Both the position numbers and the translations under genes were made by a program. Below are positions 25,101 through 32,577 of a stretch of 36,783 nt of DNA, piece by piece; position 1 is the first letter of the stretch, and each line of letters opens with the position of its first letter. The DNA is taken from NCBI GenBank assembly GCA_028288085.1, contig JAQBOK010000097.1, forward strand, positions 1 through 36,783. Reading direction: 5' to 3'. The DNA comes from Mucilaginibacter sp. GTDB lineage: Bacteria; Bacteroidota; Bacteroidia; Sphingobacteriales; Sphingobacteriaceae. The notes under the pieces are model-generated. The model worked only from the letters and a program-made list of their open reading frames with translations, made no database searches and had not been told where the DNA came from.

Positions 25101-25396
25101 GAAGCAACAACAAGATGCCATCTACCCGTTTTCTGGAAAGCGGATCGTATTTAAAACTTAAAAATGTGCAACTCGGATACAAACTTGGTAAAGATGCTTT
25201 AACAAGCCTTGGCATATCGTCTGTACGCGTATATGTAAGCGGTCAAAATCTTTTAACCTTTACCAAATACACCGGCCTTGATCCTGAACAGTACAATAAC
25301 AGTAACAATGGCAATGCCGTAACAGCTGTTGGTATTGACTGGGGAACTTATCCATCAGCACGTACCATAACAGTTGGTGTTAACGCTAATTTCTAA
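22187..25396 (+). CDS. SusC/RagA-family TonB-dependent outer-membrane transporter
   Basis: A 1069-residue outer-membrane importer. After an unusually long N-terminal leader (MKKTYSYFIISRYEKGTPLS, then a hydrophobic stretch ending LTAYGA) comes a carboxypeptidase-D-regulatory-like domain (VTGKISDASGETLIGATI, about residues 75-150). The LNEIVVVGYTTQRKKDLTGAV segment leads into the plug domain, with RIRGVGTINNNDPLYIVDGVP and SIYGARASNGVVIVTTKRG. A 22-strand barrel fills the rest and ends in an aromatic residue (NANF), as needed for outer-membrane insertion. With its SusD partner 18 bases downstream it would import oligosaccharides using TonB energy. A calcium-site-like DVNGDGVIDDKD segment near residue 890 is typical of the family. 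No extra signalling domain is present, consistent with repressor rather than anti-sigma control. Confidence 0.97.
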   Translation: MKKTYSYFIISRYEKGTPLSAKFAFALLLAALVQLTAYGAPANGHNLLQSSKGLSLNILPSKLSATKADLSDIKVTGKISDASGETLIGATIGIKNGKNLAVTDLNGNFSVTVPDNAILTISYIGYQTQEVAVAGRTQIDIILKETSGNLNEIVVVGYTTQRKKDLTGAVSLVSSKDINGLPVGGVDQILQGKAAGVAVTQNTGAPGDGINIRIRGVGTINNNDPLYIVDGVPTQTGINEISPNDIESINILKDAASASIYGARASNGVVIVTTKRGSSGKAKLSVSAYTGVQTAQHLIKMADNAQYVSAFNTAAKNDSRSMISDSLARTLSDVNWLKQILKPAPVSNASLSISGSNENSQYIIAANYFTQDGLIKNSSFNRFNLRTAISSTISKYLKLGTNVNLSYSKTRIVGTSGDGYSGAEASIVRYALFRTPGTPVYNANGQFVDLPKQDKSVNGNFLGDGVNPVALADASNDNNYNYSILGDAYAELDPIKGLKIKSDIGLNLIQTDYKQFFETFGIDRSFNSPNSLAQSHNNNLNYNWTNTATYDLTLGKNVLNFLAGSELIKQDQQGISASRTTFINQQPNFQYLDNGSLAKVQNGGGESHMALSSLFGSIHYQYNNKYLASVSYRRDGSSQLDPSNQYQSFTSGSLGWRIDQEDFMKDIKPISTLKLRASVGQLGNSQIGTYPYTSTFSSGFYYPFGGVTNQGYSITTKGNPNIRWESSTQEDAGLDIGFLDNALLLSADYYIKKTSNMLLFLPLPSSAGNGGNPAVNAGNVTNSGLELELTYKKALSTNWSYSVSGNFATVNNKVTSLAGGTPIPDGRIDNNYFATKTDVGHPIGSFYLLQQEGIFQNAQQVFTHAYQGPGIRPGDVMYKDVNGDGVIDDKDKTFVGSPIPKFTYGLTADVAYKNFDLNVFFQGVYGNKIYNQVLTDIEGFYRPFNITERIATQSWTGPGSTNTFPLLSWTDGSNNKMPSTRFLESGSYLKLKNVQLGYKLGKDALTSLGISSVRVYVSGQNLLTFTKYTGLDPEQYNNSNNGNAVTAVGIDWGTYPSARTITVGVNANF

Positions 25397-25414
25397 CCTA
25401 AAAAAAATATAGAG

Positions 25415-26920
25415 ATGAAAGCAAAATATATATACATCTATTTAAGTGCATCCTTGCTATTGATAGCAAGCGGGTGCAAAAAGTTCCTTGAACAGCCGGT
25501 TCTGGCCCAGTACCAGGGTGATAATTTTTTCACTAATGATGCCAACGCAGTGCTGGGGGTAAACGCGGCCTATACGCCCCTTACCTTTACAGACGCCTCC
25601 TCAAATACAATATGGGTTTTAGGCGATTTAGCCTCCGACGACGCGATAAAAGGAAGCAGCGACGGCGATCAGAGTGATTTTTTGAGCATTCAAAACTTCA
25701 ATATCAATCCAGCTAACGCAGCAGTTGAGGGCCTTTGGAAGAGATACTATGATGGTATTTTTAAATGTAATGTAGTTACTGATGGGTTACCCGCAAGTAA
25801 TAAGACTGTTTCTGACGCGGTTAAAAATGATGTGGTTGGACAAGCGGAGTTTTTGCGTGCCTACTACTATTTTAATTTAACCGTAGCTTATGGCGATATA
25901 CCATTGCATTTAAAAGTGGAAACACCCCAGGAACTGCAAAGCCCTGCTTTGCCGCAGGTGCAAATTTATGCACAGATAGAAAAGGATTGCACAGCAGCTA
26001 TTGCTACCTTACCAACAACCCGAACCGGCAATGATATAGGTCGTGCTACTAAGGGCGCTGCTTTGGCACTTTTGGCTAAAACCTATTTGTTTGAACAAAA
26101 ATGGGCACTCGCAGCCTCAACCGCACAAGCTGTTGACGCGTTGGGCGTTTACAGTTTATTACCTTCTTTTGCCGATAACTTTAGGGCAGCTACTAAAAAT
26201 AATGCTGAAGGGGTGTTTTCCGTCCTGCATACTTCGGGTTTGGTCCCTTTCCAGGGGAATAATTTAAATGCCTGGTTCGCGCCGCGTTCCCTAAATGGCT
26301 ATGGCTTTTATTTGCCAACACAAAGCCTTGTTGATAATTTTGAAACCGCACCGGATGGCACTGTTGACCCGCGCCTGGATTATACAGTTGGCAGGGCAGG
26401 ACAGCCTTACTTCGATAGCCCATTTGATCCCAGCTGGACAAGTACCGGTTATGTAAGTAAAAAACATACCCAACCTATTTCAGAAATCCCCATCAATATC
26501 AGGGGCGATGGTAATTTAAATTACCAGGCCATCAGGTTTGCTGAAGTTTTATTGATCGAAGCAGAAGCTTTAAACGAATCAGGAAATGGTAGCGGAGCCC
26601 TGGTGCCGCTTAACAAGGTTAGAAAACGTGCTCGTGAAAGCTATTTGAATGATGCTTCGCTGCCAGGATTTGGTACCGTACCCGCAGGTTTGTTGCCTGA
26701 TATTACAATTACCGATCAGTCTCAGCTTCGCGACATTATTCGCAAGGAAAGACGCTCTGAATTGGCCCTTGAATTCCATCGCTTTTTTGACATTATACGT
26801 TATGGATCAGCTTACGCCAATAGTGCGCTAAAAAATAAACCTAACTTTAGTTTTGCAACAAATCAGTTTTTCCCAATACCGGAAAGTGAAAGAGAAACTA
26901 ATTTTAAATTAGGTAAGTAA
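25415..26920 (+). CDS. SusD/RagB-family surface glycan-binding lipoprotein
   Basis: A 501-residue lipoprotein that forms the lid on the SusC barrel. The lipobox IASGC places the lipidated cysteine at about residue 21. The N-terminal SusD-like part shows FFTNDANAVLGVNAAY and the TPR-like helices around QAEFLRAYYYFNLTVAYGDIPLH. The C-terminal RagB/SusD domain carries YQAIRFAEVLLIEAEALNE, IRKERRSELALEFHRFFDIIRYG and the end FFPIPESERETN, all standard for the family. It begins 18 bases after SusC and is followed 24 bases later by the LamG-like lipoprotein, so the three form one operon. The bound glycan is not predictable from sequence; the GH130 neighbour suggests a mannose-containing one. Confidence 0.97.
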   Translation: MKAKYIYIYLSASLLLIASGCKKFLEQPVLAQYQGDNFFTNDANAVLGVNAAYTPLTFTDASSNTIWVLGDLASDDAIKGSSDGDQSDFLSIQNFNINPANAAVEGLWKRYYDGIFKCNVVTDGLPASNKTVSDAVKNDVVGQAEFLRAYYYFNLTVAYGDIPLHLKVETPQELQSPALPQVQIYAQIEKDCTAAIATLPTTRTGNDIGRATKGAALALLAKTYLFEQKWALAASTAQAVDALGVYSLLPSFADNFRAATKNNAEGVFSVLHTSGLVPFQGNNLNAWFAPRSLNGYGFYLPTQSLVDNFETAPDGTVDPRLDYTVGRAGQPYFDSPFDPSWTSTGYVSKKHTQPISEIPINIRGDGNLNYQAIRFAEVLLIEAEALNESGNGSGALVPLNKVRKRARESYLNDASLPGFGTVPAGLLPDITITDQSQLRDIIRKERRSELALEFHRFFDIIRYGSAYANSALKNKPNFSFATNQFFPIPESERETNFKLGK

Positions 26921-26944
26921 TTATGAAATTTTAAATTTTTAACA

Positions 26945-28000
26945 ATGAGAAAGATCAAAAATTCTATTGCAACGATCATTATATTGATCGTTGCGATAAC
27001 CTTAATGCAATCGTGCAAAAAAAATAGCGACAAGGTTGATTACACTTCCGATAAATCAAAACTTAGCTCAGAAATCGATTCATTAACAACTGTTTACAGC
27101 GCAGCTGTTGAGGGGAAACAAGCAGGGGACTACTCACCGGGAGCAAAGGAGGCACTTCAAACAGCTCTTACTTTGGCCGCAAGCGTTAAAACCGGCTCGT
27201 TTACTCAACAACAGGTTAACAACGCATCGGCAAACCTAATCCGTGCCGGCGTACAATTTAGTGTCAATTTGGTACAACAAATTTCGGCCGCGAACCTGGT
27301 TGCTTCATGGACTTTTAATGGAAACGCAAAAGACGTATCCGGCAACGGTAACGATGGCACATTAAAAACAGGCTGGGTAGGCCCTTATGGAGTTGCCCCT
27401 GTTGATGGTGCTACTTTACCGGTTTTGGTTGCTGACCGTTATGGGGTTGCCAATAGTGCCTACGATTTTAACAATGGCGCTTATATTGAAGTGCCTTATC
27501 AGCCGACGTTGCGCCCCAGCAGTTTTACTATCTGCGCCTGGATCAAACCACATGCAGCAAGTAATGGAAATTATATCTTTTCATTAGACCGCTGGAATGG
27601 ATGGAAATTTCAATTACAGGGAGGCAACTTACCTTTCCTTACCGTGATGACCAGCACGGGTGACCATGATCAGGATGATGGTGGGCCATCTGTTCAATTG
27701 GAGAAATGGACACAGGTTGTAGCGAGTTTTACAAACGGCACTGAGAAATTTTACATTAACGGCGCTCTGAAAAAAACTGCTAATGTAACCGGAGATCCTA
27801 CAACTTTAGTTTCGCCACCACCCATAGCTATCGGTAACGAACTACCTAAGTCGGCTTATACTTTAGCGGATCCAAATGGCCCTAACGCATACTATGGTGG
27901 CAATTTCTTTATAGGATCCATTGACGACATTCACCTTTACAATAAGGTTTTAAGCGACAATGAAGTTAAATCGTTATATACCATGGAAGATCCAAACTAA
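26945..28000 (+). CDS. LamG-like (concanavalin A-like) surface lipoprotein, probable glycan-binding partner of SusCD
   Basis: A 351-residue lipoprotein with lipobox LMQSC at about residue 24. A short helical FIVAR-like spacer follows (about 35-110, with KSKLSSEIDSL, GDYSPGAKEALQTAL and VNNASANLIRA). The LamG/concanavalin A-like jelly roll starts at LVASWTFNGNAKDVSGNGNDG and includes AYDFNNGAYIEVPY, FTICAWIKPHA, KFYINGALKKTANV and SIDDIHLYNKVLSDNEVKSLY. Genes in this position of a SusCD operon usually encode a surface glycan-binding protein, and the layout (lipid anchor, helical stalk, sugar-binding sandwich) fits. Some LamG domains bind other ligands, so the glycan role is inferred. It is followed by a strong terminator. 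Confidence 0.88.
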   Translation: MRKIKNSIATIIILIVAITLMQSCKKNSDKVDYTSDKSKLSSEIDSLTTVYSAAVEGKQAGDYSPGAKEALQTALTLAASVKTGSFTQQQVNNASANLIRAGVQFSVNLVQQISAANLVASWTFNGNAKDVSGNGNDGTLKTGWVGPYGVAPVDGATLPVLVADRYGVANSAYDFNNGAYIEVPYQPTLRPSSFTICAWIKPHAASNGNYIFSLDRWNGWKFQLQGGNLPFLTVMTSTGDHDQDDGGPSVQLEKWTQVVASFTNGTEKFYINGALKKTANVTGDPTTLVSPPPIAIGNELPKSAYTLADPNGPNAYYGGNFFIGSIDDIHLYNKVLSDNEVKSLYTMEDPN

Positions 28001-28076
28001 CATTTGGTGGAATTATATAAAGATAATTGATGACGATTGAGATTTAGTTGATTAATTGATTCAGAATTCAGTTGAG

Positions 28077-28104
28077 AGAGCACCCGTAAATGGGTGCTTT
28101 TTTT
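28077..28104 (+). terminator. Terminator of the SusCD operon
   Basis: AGCACCC pairs with GGGTGCT around a 6-base loop (GTAAAT). A run of eight T follows directly. It lies about 80 bases after the lipoprotein stop. Confidence 0.85.
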
Positions 28105-28184
28105 GTTAAATAAATTGTCCCAAGTTCAGTTTTCGCCCGTGTCTGACGTGATAGACAAACCGGAATGCAGAATAACACCGGACA

Positions 28185-28967
28185 TTATATTTCTTTGATG
28201 TCAGCCTCGTGTATCCAGCCTTCATTACCGTTAGCCAGTTGAACTTTTATCCAGCCATTGTTATTATCCAGAATATTTACTTTGGTGCCATCATGCAATA
28301 CAAATAACGTAGCTGCCTGCTCGCCTGGCCCACTTCTTACATTGACAGAACCGGTGAAAATAATGGCCTGGTGATGATCATTAAAATAATGCACCTGCCT
28401 GTTTGATATAAAAACAAATAACAATCCTGAAAAAAGCATAAGTATGCCTATATAGAAAGATGCTTTTTTAAGAGAACTAACATTGGTAAAAAGATAAAGC
28501 ACAAGTAACCCAAACCCTGCTATAAAAGATAGAACGCTTAATATGGAAAGTGTACCTATAGAAAAGAACAGGATAATGCTGCGCCACCACTGGCTAACAA
28601 AAAACTCCGGCTCGGGCTCTACCTTATCGGTAGTTTTTGAATTGGCGAAGTAAATGTTAAAGTTAATATCCTCATCGCCGGGTGCAAGTTTGTGGGCTTT
28701 TTCATAGTATAGCAATGCTGAAGGTATATCTCCCAGCTTGAAATAAGCATTGCCCAAATTAAAATAAACCGCTTCTGCCGGGCGGCCACCGTCTAATATT
28801 TGCTGGTATGATTTTATTGCCTCCTGGTATTGGGCTTTTCTATACTGTTCGTTCGCTTTTTTGTAAAGTGTGTTATAATCACTACTCCATGAAAACAAAG
28901 GAAAAGAAAGCAGCAAAAGCAGGCATATTCCGTGCCTGGTGAGGTTATAACTTGTCTTCAATTTCAT
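28185..28967 (-). CDS. batE: BatE: TPR and SH3-domain protein
   Basis: About 260 residues from the start chosen here (MKLKTSYNLTRHGICLLLLLS). A signal peptide or anchor is followed by TPR repeats (YKKANEQYRKAQYQEAIKSYQ, then AVYFNLGNAYFKLGDIPSALLYYEKA). Two or more membrane helices follow (about 130-190), and a C-terminal bacterial SH3 domain has GSVNVRSGPGEQA and NGNEGWIHEADI. The track start at 29042 would add 25 basic, non-hydrophobic residues before the signal sequence and overlap batD by 98 bases; the chosen start overlaps by 23. It is the last gene of the Bat operon. Bat proteins are linked to stress and oxygen tolerance, but their biochemical role is not settled. Confidence 0.88.
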   Translation of the reverse strand: MKLKTSYNLTRHGICLLLLLSFPLFSWSSDYNTLYKKANEQYRKAQYQEAIKSYQQILDGGRPAEAVYFNLGNAYFKLGDIPSALLYYEKAHKLAPGDEDINFNIYFANSKTTDKVEPEPEFFVSQWWRSIILFFSIGTLSILSVLSFIAGFGLLVLYLFTNVSSLKKASFYIGILMLFSGLLFVFISNRQVHYFNDHHQAIIFTGSVNVRSGPGEQAATLFVLHDGTKVNILDNNNGWIKVQLANGNEGWIHEADIKEI

Positions 28968-30753
28968 TGATGATATTTTTTGCATTTTCAAATACTTGCT
29001 GTTGCGATATGGCTGATACCGGCGCGAACCTTGCCATTTCACAACTATCTAATGTATCATTCAGTTGCTGGATAACGGGATCTCCAACAGACCTCGCCTT
29101 TAGGCTGTCTGCAATATTTTCTTTATTAAGATCCGCAAAAGGAATGTCCAGTTTGTCGCTCAAATAACCATATAAACCTTTGGCGATCGCGTCGAAAAAA
29201 GCCACTTTATTACCTGCGGCGAGTTCTTTATTAGCAGCAGCCAAATGCTTGGCAGCAATTTTGCCGGCTTTCCGGCTTTTTACTAAAACCAGGTCGCTGT
29301 TATACCGTGTTTTCCATCTGCGGTAAAAGAAGGCAGCTACAAATGATAAAGGCCCCAACAGCATTAGCATATAGTAGAGGGCAGAATTGTAAAATTCCCC
29401 GCTACCCTTATATAAATCAGCGGGTGATGTTTTTATATAGCGGATATCATTACCCAGCATTTTTATATCCTGCTGGTCGGCAGAATTGAAAACGGGAACA
29501 TTTACCTGCATGTCGCCTTTATTTACTTTAATATTAAAAGCATTTGCAGGCAGTGTTATGTATCTTTTTGCAGCAGGATCAAAGTAAGTAAATTTGGCGG
29601 GGTCAAGCTTATAATTACCCTGGTGACGAGGGATCAGCAGGTAGCTAAACAGCCGGCTACCTGAAATGCCATTTGAATCAACTGTAATACGATCCGTGGT
29701 CTTAGGGTCGTATTTTTCAAAATCAACCGGAGGGGTAATCTTTGGTGCGTTTATCAAATTGAGGTTGCCTGAACCTTTAACTTCAAAAGTATAATTAATA
29801 GTTTCGTTAGCTTTTAACTCTTTTTTGTCTACATCTGTATAAACAGAGAAAGAGCCAACCGCGCCGCTAAAATCAGCTGGTTTACCTGCAAGCGGCAGAG
29901 GAGCGGCATGGATGATAACAGGCAAGCTTTTTACCTGGTACTTAACATCCTGAAAATTGCCATAAGGATTGACCAAAAATTTCCTTGCCGGCAGTTGCAT
30001 TCGTACCACAAATGTCATTGCCAAAGGATCGATCGTAAGATCTCCCGAATGTTGAGGGAAAAGAATAGTTTGTTTAATAGTGGCTACAGTATATCTTGCC
30101 CCATTGTAGGTTTCGGTGGTCCAAGCCGCGTTTGGATTTTTGCTGACAACATCCTGGCTCCAAAAACCATTAAGATCGGGCGCCTTATCCAGCTGATTGG
30201 CTATAAGATCTACACGGGTATATAATTTATAGCGCACCGTGATCTGCTCACCGGTGTAAACCCGGGTTTTACTAACATTAGCTTTAATAAATAATGATTT
30301 GGACAAATCCTTTGTATTTACTGAAGTATTATCATCAGGGGGCGCCGCGGCCTGCTGCTGCGGCTTTTGCTGGGGAGGAGCTTGTCCCTGTACCTTTATT
30401 TTTATTGAATTTGATGTTAAGGTGTGCCCGTTAACTACTATTGCCGCAGCCGTAATGGTAAATGTGCCCTCTTTTGTTGCAGACAGGATATAGCCGTAGC
30501 TTGTACTAATAGAGGAACTCCCGTTTATGATAGTGGCGCTTGTAGACTCATTTGGGCCTGCTAATATCTGAAACGCGCTAAAATCAGGCGGCGTAAACCG
30601 GTTTCCAACACCGTTTAATGTGAAATCTATCTCAAATTGTTCGCCCACCCCTACCTGGTTCTTACTTACCGAAGCGACGAGTTTAATATCGCTGGCAAAC
30701 AGGAGCGTTGTCCATAACAGTAAAAATGATAATATATAAAGTCTTTTTTTCAT
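28945..30753 (-). CDS. batD: BatD: large periplasmic protein anchored by one helix
   Basis: A 602-residue member of the BatD family. The signal peptide is MKKRLYILSFLLLWTTLLFAS. The periplasmic part is built of repeated beta-sandwich units with SVSKNQVGVGEQFEIDFTL, then ANVSKTRVYTGEQITVRYKLY, then TDVDKKELKANETINYTFEV, three versions of one pattern. A Gln/Pro-rich linker (about 125-145) separates the first two. One membrane helix (ALYYMLMLLGPLSFVAAFFYRRW, about 460-480) leads to a cytoplasmic helical tail ending IINEIEDKL. It lies 13 bases after batC and overlaps batE. The family is thought to work with the von Willebrand proteins BatA and BatB in the envelope; the mechanism is unknown. Confidence 0.93.
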   Translation of the reverse strand: MKKRLYILSFLLLWTTLLFASDIKLVASVSKNQVGVGEQFEIDFTLNGVGNRFTPPDFSAFQILAGPNESTSATIINGSSSISTSYGYILSATKEGTFTITAAAIVVNGHTLTSNSIKIKVQGQAPPQQKPQQQAAAPPDDNTSVNTKDLSKSLFIKANVSKTRVYTGEQITVRYKLYTRVDLIANQLDKAPDLNGFWSQDVVSKNPNAAWTTETYNGARYTVATIKQTILFPQHSGDLTIDPLAMTFVVRMQLPARKFLVNPYGNFQDVKYQVKSLPVIIHAAPLPLAGKPADFSGAVGSFSVYTDVDKKELKANETINYTFEVKGSGNLNLINAPKITPPVDFEKYDPKTTDRITVDSNGISGSRLFSYLLIPRHQGNYKLDPAKFTYFDPAAKRYITLPANAFNIKVNKGDMQVNVPVFNSADQQDIKMLGNDIRYIKTSPADLYKGSGEFYNSALYYMLMLLGPLSFVAAFFYRRWKTRYNSDLVLVKSRKAGKIAAKHLAAANKELAAGNKVAFFDAIAKGLYGYLSDKLDIPFADLNKENIADSLKARSVGDPVIQQLNDTLDSCEMARFAPVSAISQQQVFENAKNIINEIEDKL

Positions 30754-30766
30754 TTAAATAATAAGG

Positions 30767-31540
30767 TTACCAGTCTTTATTGATATGTACTTTCTCGCCT
30801 TGTAGTTTTCTATTTTTTAATTTATCCTGGGTATTTTTTTCCTGGTCATTCAATGCGTCAAGCATCCGTTGTGCATCATCTTTTGATACTTTATTAGGTG
30901 GTTGCTGCTGGCTTTGCTGATTCTTTTTATCCTGATCGCTCTTATCCTTATCCTGGTTATTTTTATCCTGATCGCTCTTATTCTTATCCTGATTGTTCTT
31001 ATTCTGATTGTTTTTATCCTTATCCTGGCCCTGCTTATTTTTGTCCTGGTTCTGCTTATTTTTATTCTGGTCGTTTTTATTTTTATTCTGATTGTCCTTG
31101 TTTTGCGGTTTTTGCTTTTTCAGCATTTCCTGTGCATAGGCCAGGTTATATCGTGTTTCATCGTCTTGTGGGTTATTTAGCAAGGCCTTTTTATAAGCAT
31201 CGATACTTTCATCATATTTTTTGTTGGTCAATAGGGAATTACCCAAATTATGATAAGCCCCGGCTTTTACCAATGGATTGGTTGATGATGAAGCAATGGT
31301 TTCAAAGTTCTTCTGAGCACTATCAAACTTTTTTTCTTTATATAAGGCGTCTCCCAGGTTAAAATTACTTTCCACCTTTTGATCTTTTTTAGCTGCAGCC
31401 TTTCGGTAAGCCGCCTCTGCTTCTGTATATTTTTTTTGATGATACAGCTTATTTCCCTGGTGAATATAACTCTTTGCATCCTGCGCAAAAAGCACCGGGG
31501 AATTTAATACCATCAACAGGATTATAATTAATTGCTTCAT
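30767..31540 (-). CDS. batC: BatC: TPR protein with a long Lys/Asn/Gln/Asp tail
   Basis: A 257-residue exported protein. After the signal peptide (MKQLIIILLMVLNSPVLFAQ) come three TPR-like repeats: SYIHQGNKLYHQKKYTEAEAAYRKA, then NFNLGDALYKEKKFDSAQKNFE, then YHNLGNSLLTNKKYDESIDAYKKAL. From about residue 140 to 215 the chain is low-complexity, made only of K, N, Q, D and a few S and G residues. A short ordered end (SKDDAQRMLDALNDQEK) follows. The first half matches BatC, a presumed scaffold; the tail looks like a flexible, charged spacer. Its ATG overlaps the batB stop by four bases. The plus-strand ORFs here are mirror images of the repetitive tail. Confidence 0.9.
   Translation of the reverse strand: MKQLIIILLMVLNSPVLFAQDAKSYIHQGNKLYHQKKYTEAEAAYRKAAAKKDQKVESNFNLGDALYKEKKFDSAQKNFETIASSSTNPLVKAGAYHNLGNSLLTNKKYDESIDAYKKALLNNPQDDETRYNLAYAQEMLKKQKPQNKDNQNKNKNDQNKNKQNQDKNKQGQDKDKNNQNKNNQDKNKSDQDKNNQDKDKSDQDKKNQQSQQQPPNKVSKDDAQRMLDALNDQEKNTQDKLKNRKLQGEKVHINKDW
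30924..31105. repeat. Tandem low-complexity repeat inside batC
   Basis: A run of 18-base-like units encodes variants of DQDKNK/NQDKDK. Two 36-base stretches starting at 30924 and 30960 are nearly identical, sharing ATCCTGATCGCTCTTAT. Such arrays can gain or lose units by slippage without breaking the frame, as the units are multiples of three. Confidence 0.75.
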
Positions 31541-32577
31541 GGTGTTTTTACTTCAAACAATTTCAACCTGCTTAACCTTTGACTTTTACGGCCGGAGATA
31601 AAAAACTCTGCAACCAGCAACAGGAAGGCTATTGCCAAAAAAAACTGGAAACGGTCTTCAAACTCCTTAAACTGTTTACTGGTATAAGTTTTTTGCTTCA
31701 TTTTATTAACCTGGTCCATCACTATACCCATGCCGCTATTAGCATTGGTGGCCCTTATGTAAACTCCGTGTCCCGCTGTGGCAATTTCTTTACACATATT
31801 TTCATCCAGCTTGCTGATAACATTATGCCCCACGCTATCGGTATGAAAGCCTGCTGGTTTGCCATTTTCATATATAGGCACAGGGGCGCCCTGCGGAGAG
31901 CCAAATCCGATAACATGTATCATTACATTCTTGTCATGTGCACTTTCTGCCGCCTTAACCGCGTCATCCTCATGATTTTCGCCATCCGTCATCAGTATCA
32001 TAACCTTACTGGTGCCATCATTAAAATCAAACGATTTCATGCCCATATCAATGGCGGAGCCTATAGCAGTGCCCTGAACAGGCACTATACCTGTATTGAT
32101 AGTGTTCAGAAATAATTTGGCAGCGGAATAATCAGTAGTTGCAGGCAATTGTACATAAGCTTTACCAGCAAAAACAATGATACCGATGCGATTGTCCTGT
32201 AAATTAGAGATCAATTGATCTATGGCAAGCTTAGCATTTTCCAAACGGTTAGGGGCAAAATCCTGTGAAAGCATACTGTTGGATACATCAAGCAAGATCA
32301 TCAGATCAGCACCCCTGCTTTTGGTATCCTCTGTTTTAGTGCCTATTTGCGGATCAGCCAAACCAATAATAAGGCAAGCATAGGCAGTTATAAAAAAGAT
32401 GAATTTCACCACCGGCCTTGAAAAGGATACTTCGGGTATGATGCGCCGGATAACTTCCTTATCGCCAAAAGCAGCAAGAGCCTTTCTTTTCCACCTTCTC
32501 ACCATCAAAAATAAAATGATAAGCAGCGGAACAAACGCCAGGCCCCATAAAAACTCTGTATGTGCAAAACGTAACAT
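31537..32577 (-). CDS. batB: BatB: membrane-bound von Willebrand A domain protein
   Basis: A 346-residue inner-membrane protein with two N-terminal helices (about 10-26 and 58-77), a von Willebrand factor A domain (about 85-295) and a C-terminal helix (FFLAIAFLLLVAEFFIS). The metal-ion-dependent adhesion site is intact: DVSNSM, the threonine in VQGTAIGSA and the aspartate in LMTDGENHED. The domain therefore should bind a divalent metal and a partner carboxylate. Its start codon shares one base with the batA stop (TAATG) and its stop overlaps batC by four bases. With BatA it probably forms the core of the envelope complex; the client is unknown. Confidence 0.94.
   Translation of the reverse strand: MLRFAHTEFLWGLAFVPLLIILFLMVRRWKRKALAAFGDKEVIRRIIPEVSFSRPVVKFIFFITAYACLIIGLADPQIGTKTEDTKSRGADLMILLDVSNSMLSQDFAPNRLENAKLAIDQLISNLQDNRIGIIVFAGKAYVQLPATTDYSAAKLFLNTINTGIVPVQGTAIGSAIDMGMKSFDFNDGTSKVMILMTDGENHEDDAVKAAESAHDKNVMIHVIGFGSPQGAPVPIYENGKPAGFHTDSVGHNVISKLDENMCKEIATAGHGVYIRATNANSGMGIVMDQVNKMKQKTYTSKQFKEFEDRFQFFLAIAFLLLVAEFFISGRKSQRLSRLKLFEVKTP

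Noticed and set aside
30924-31105. CRISPR-like spaced repeats
   Set aside because: The repeats are contiguous, coding, in multiples of three and lie inside batC; there are no unique spacers.
30898-31362. Plus-strand ORFs of 154 and 92 codons with hydrophobic repeats
   Set aside because: They are antisense readings of the repetitive batC tail; the sense strand has a signal peptide, TPR repeats and operon context.
31579-32115. 178-codon plus-strand ORF within batB
   Set aside because: Antisense to an intact von Willebrand protein with all metal-site residues; no independent support.
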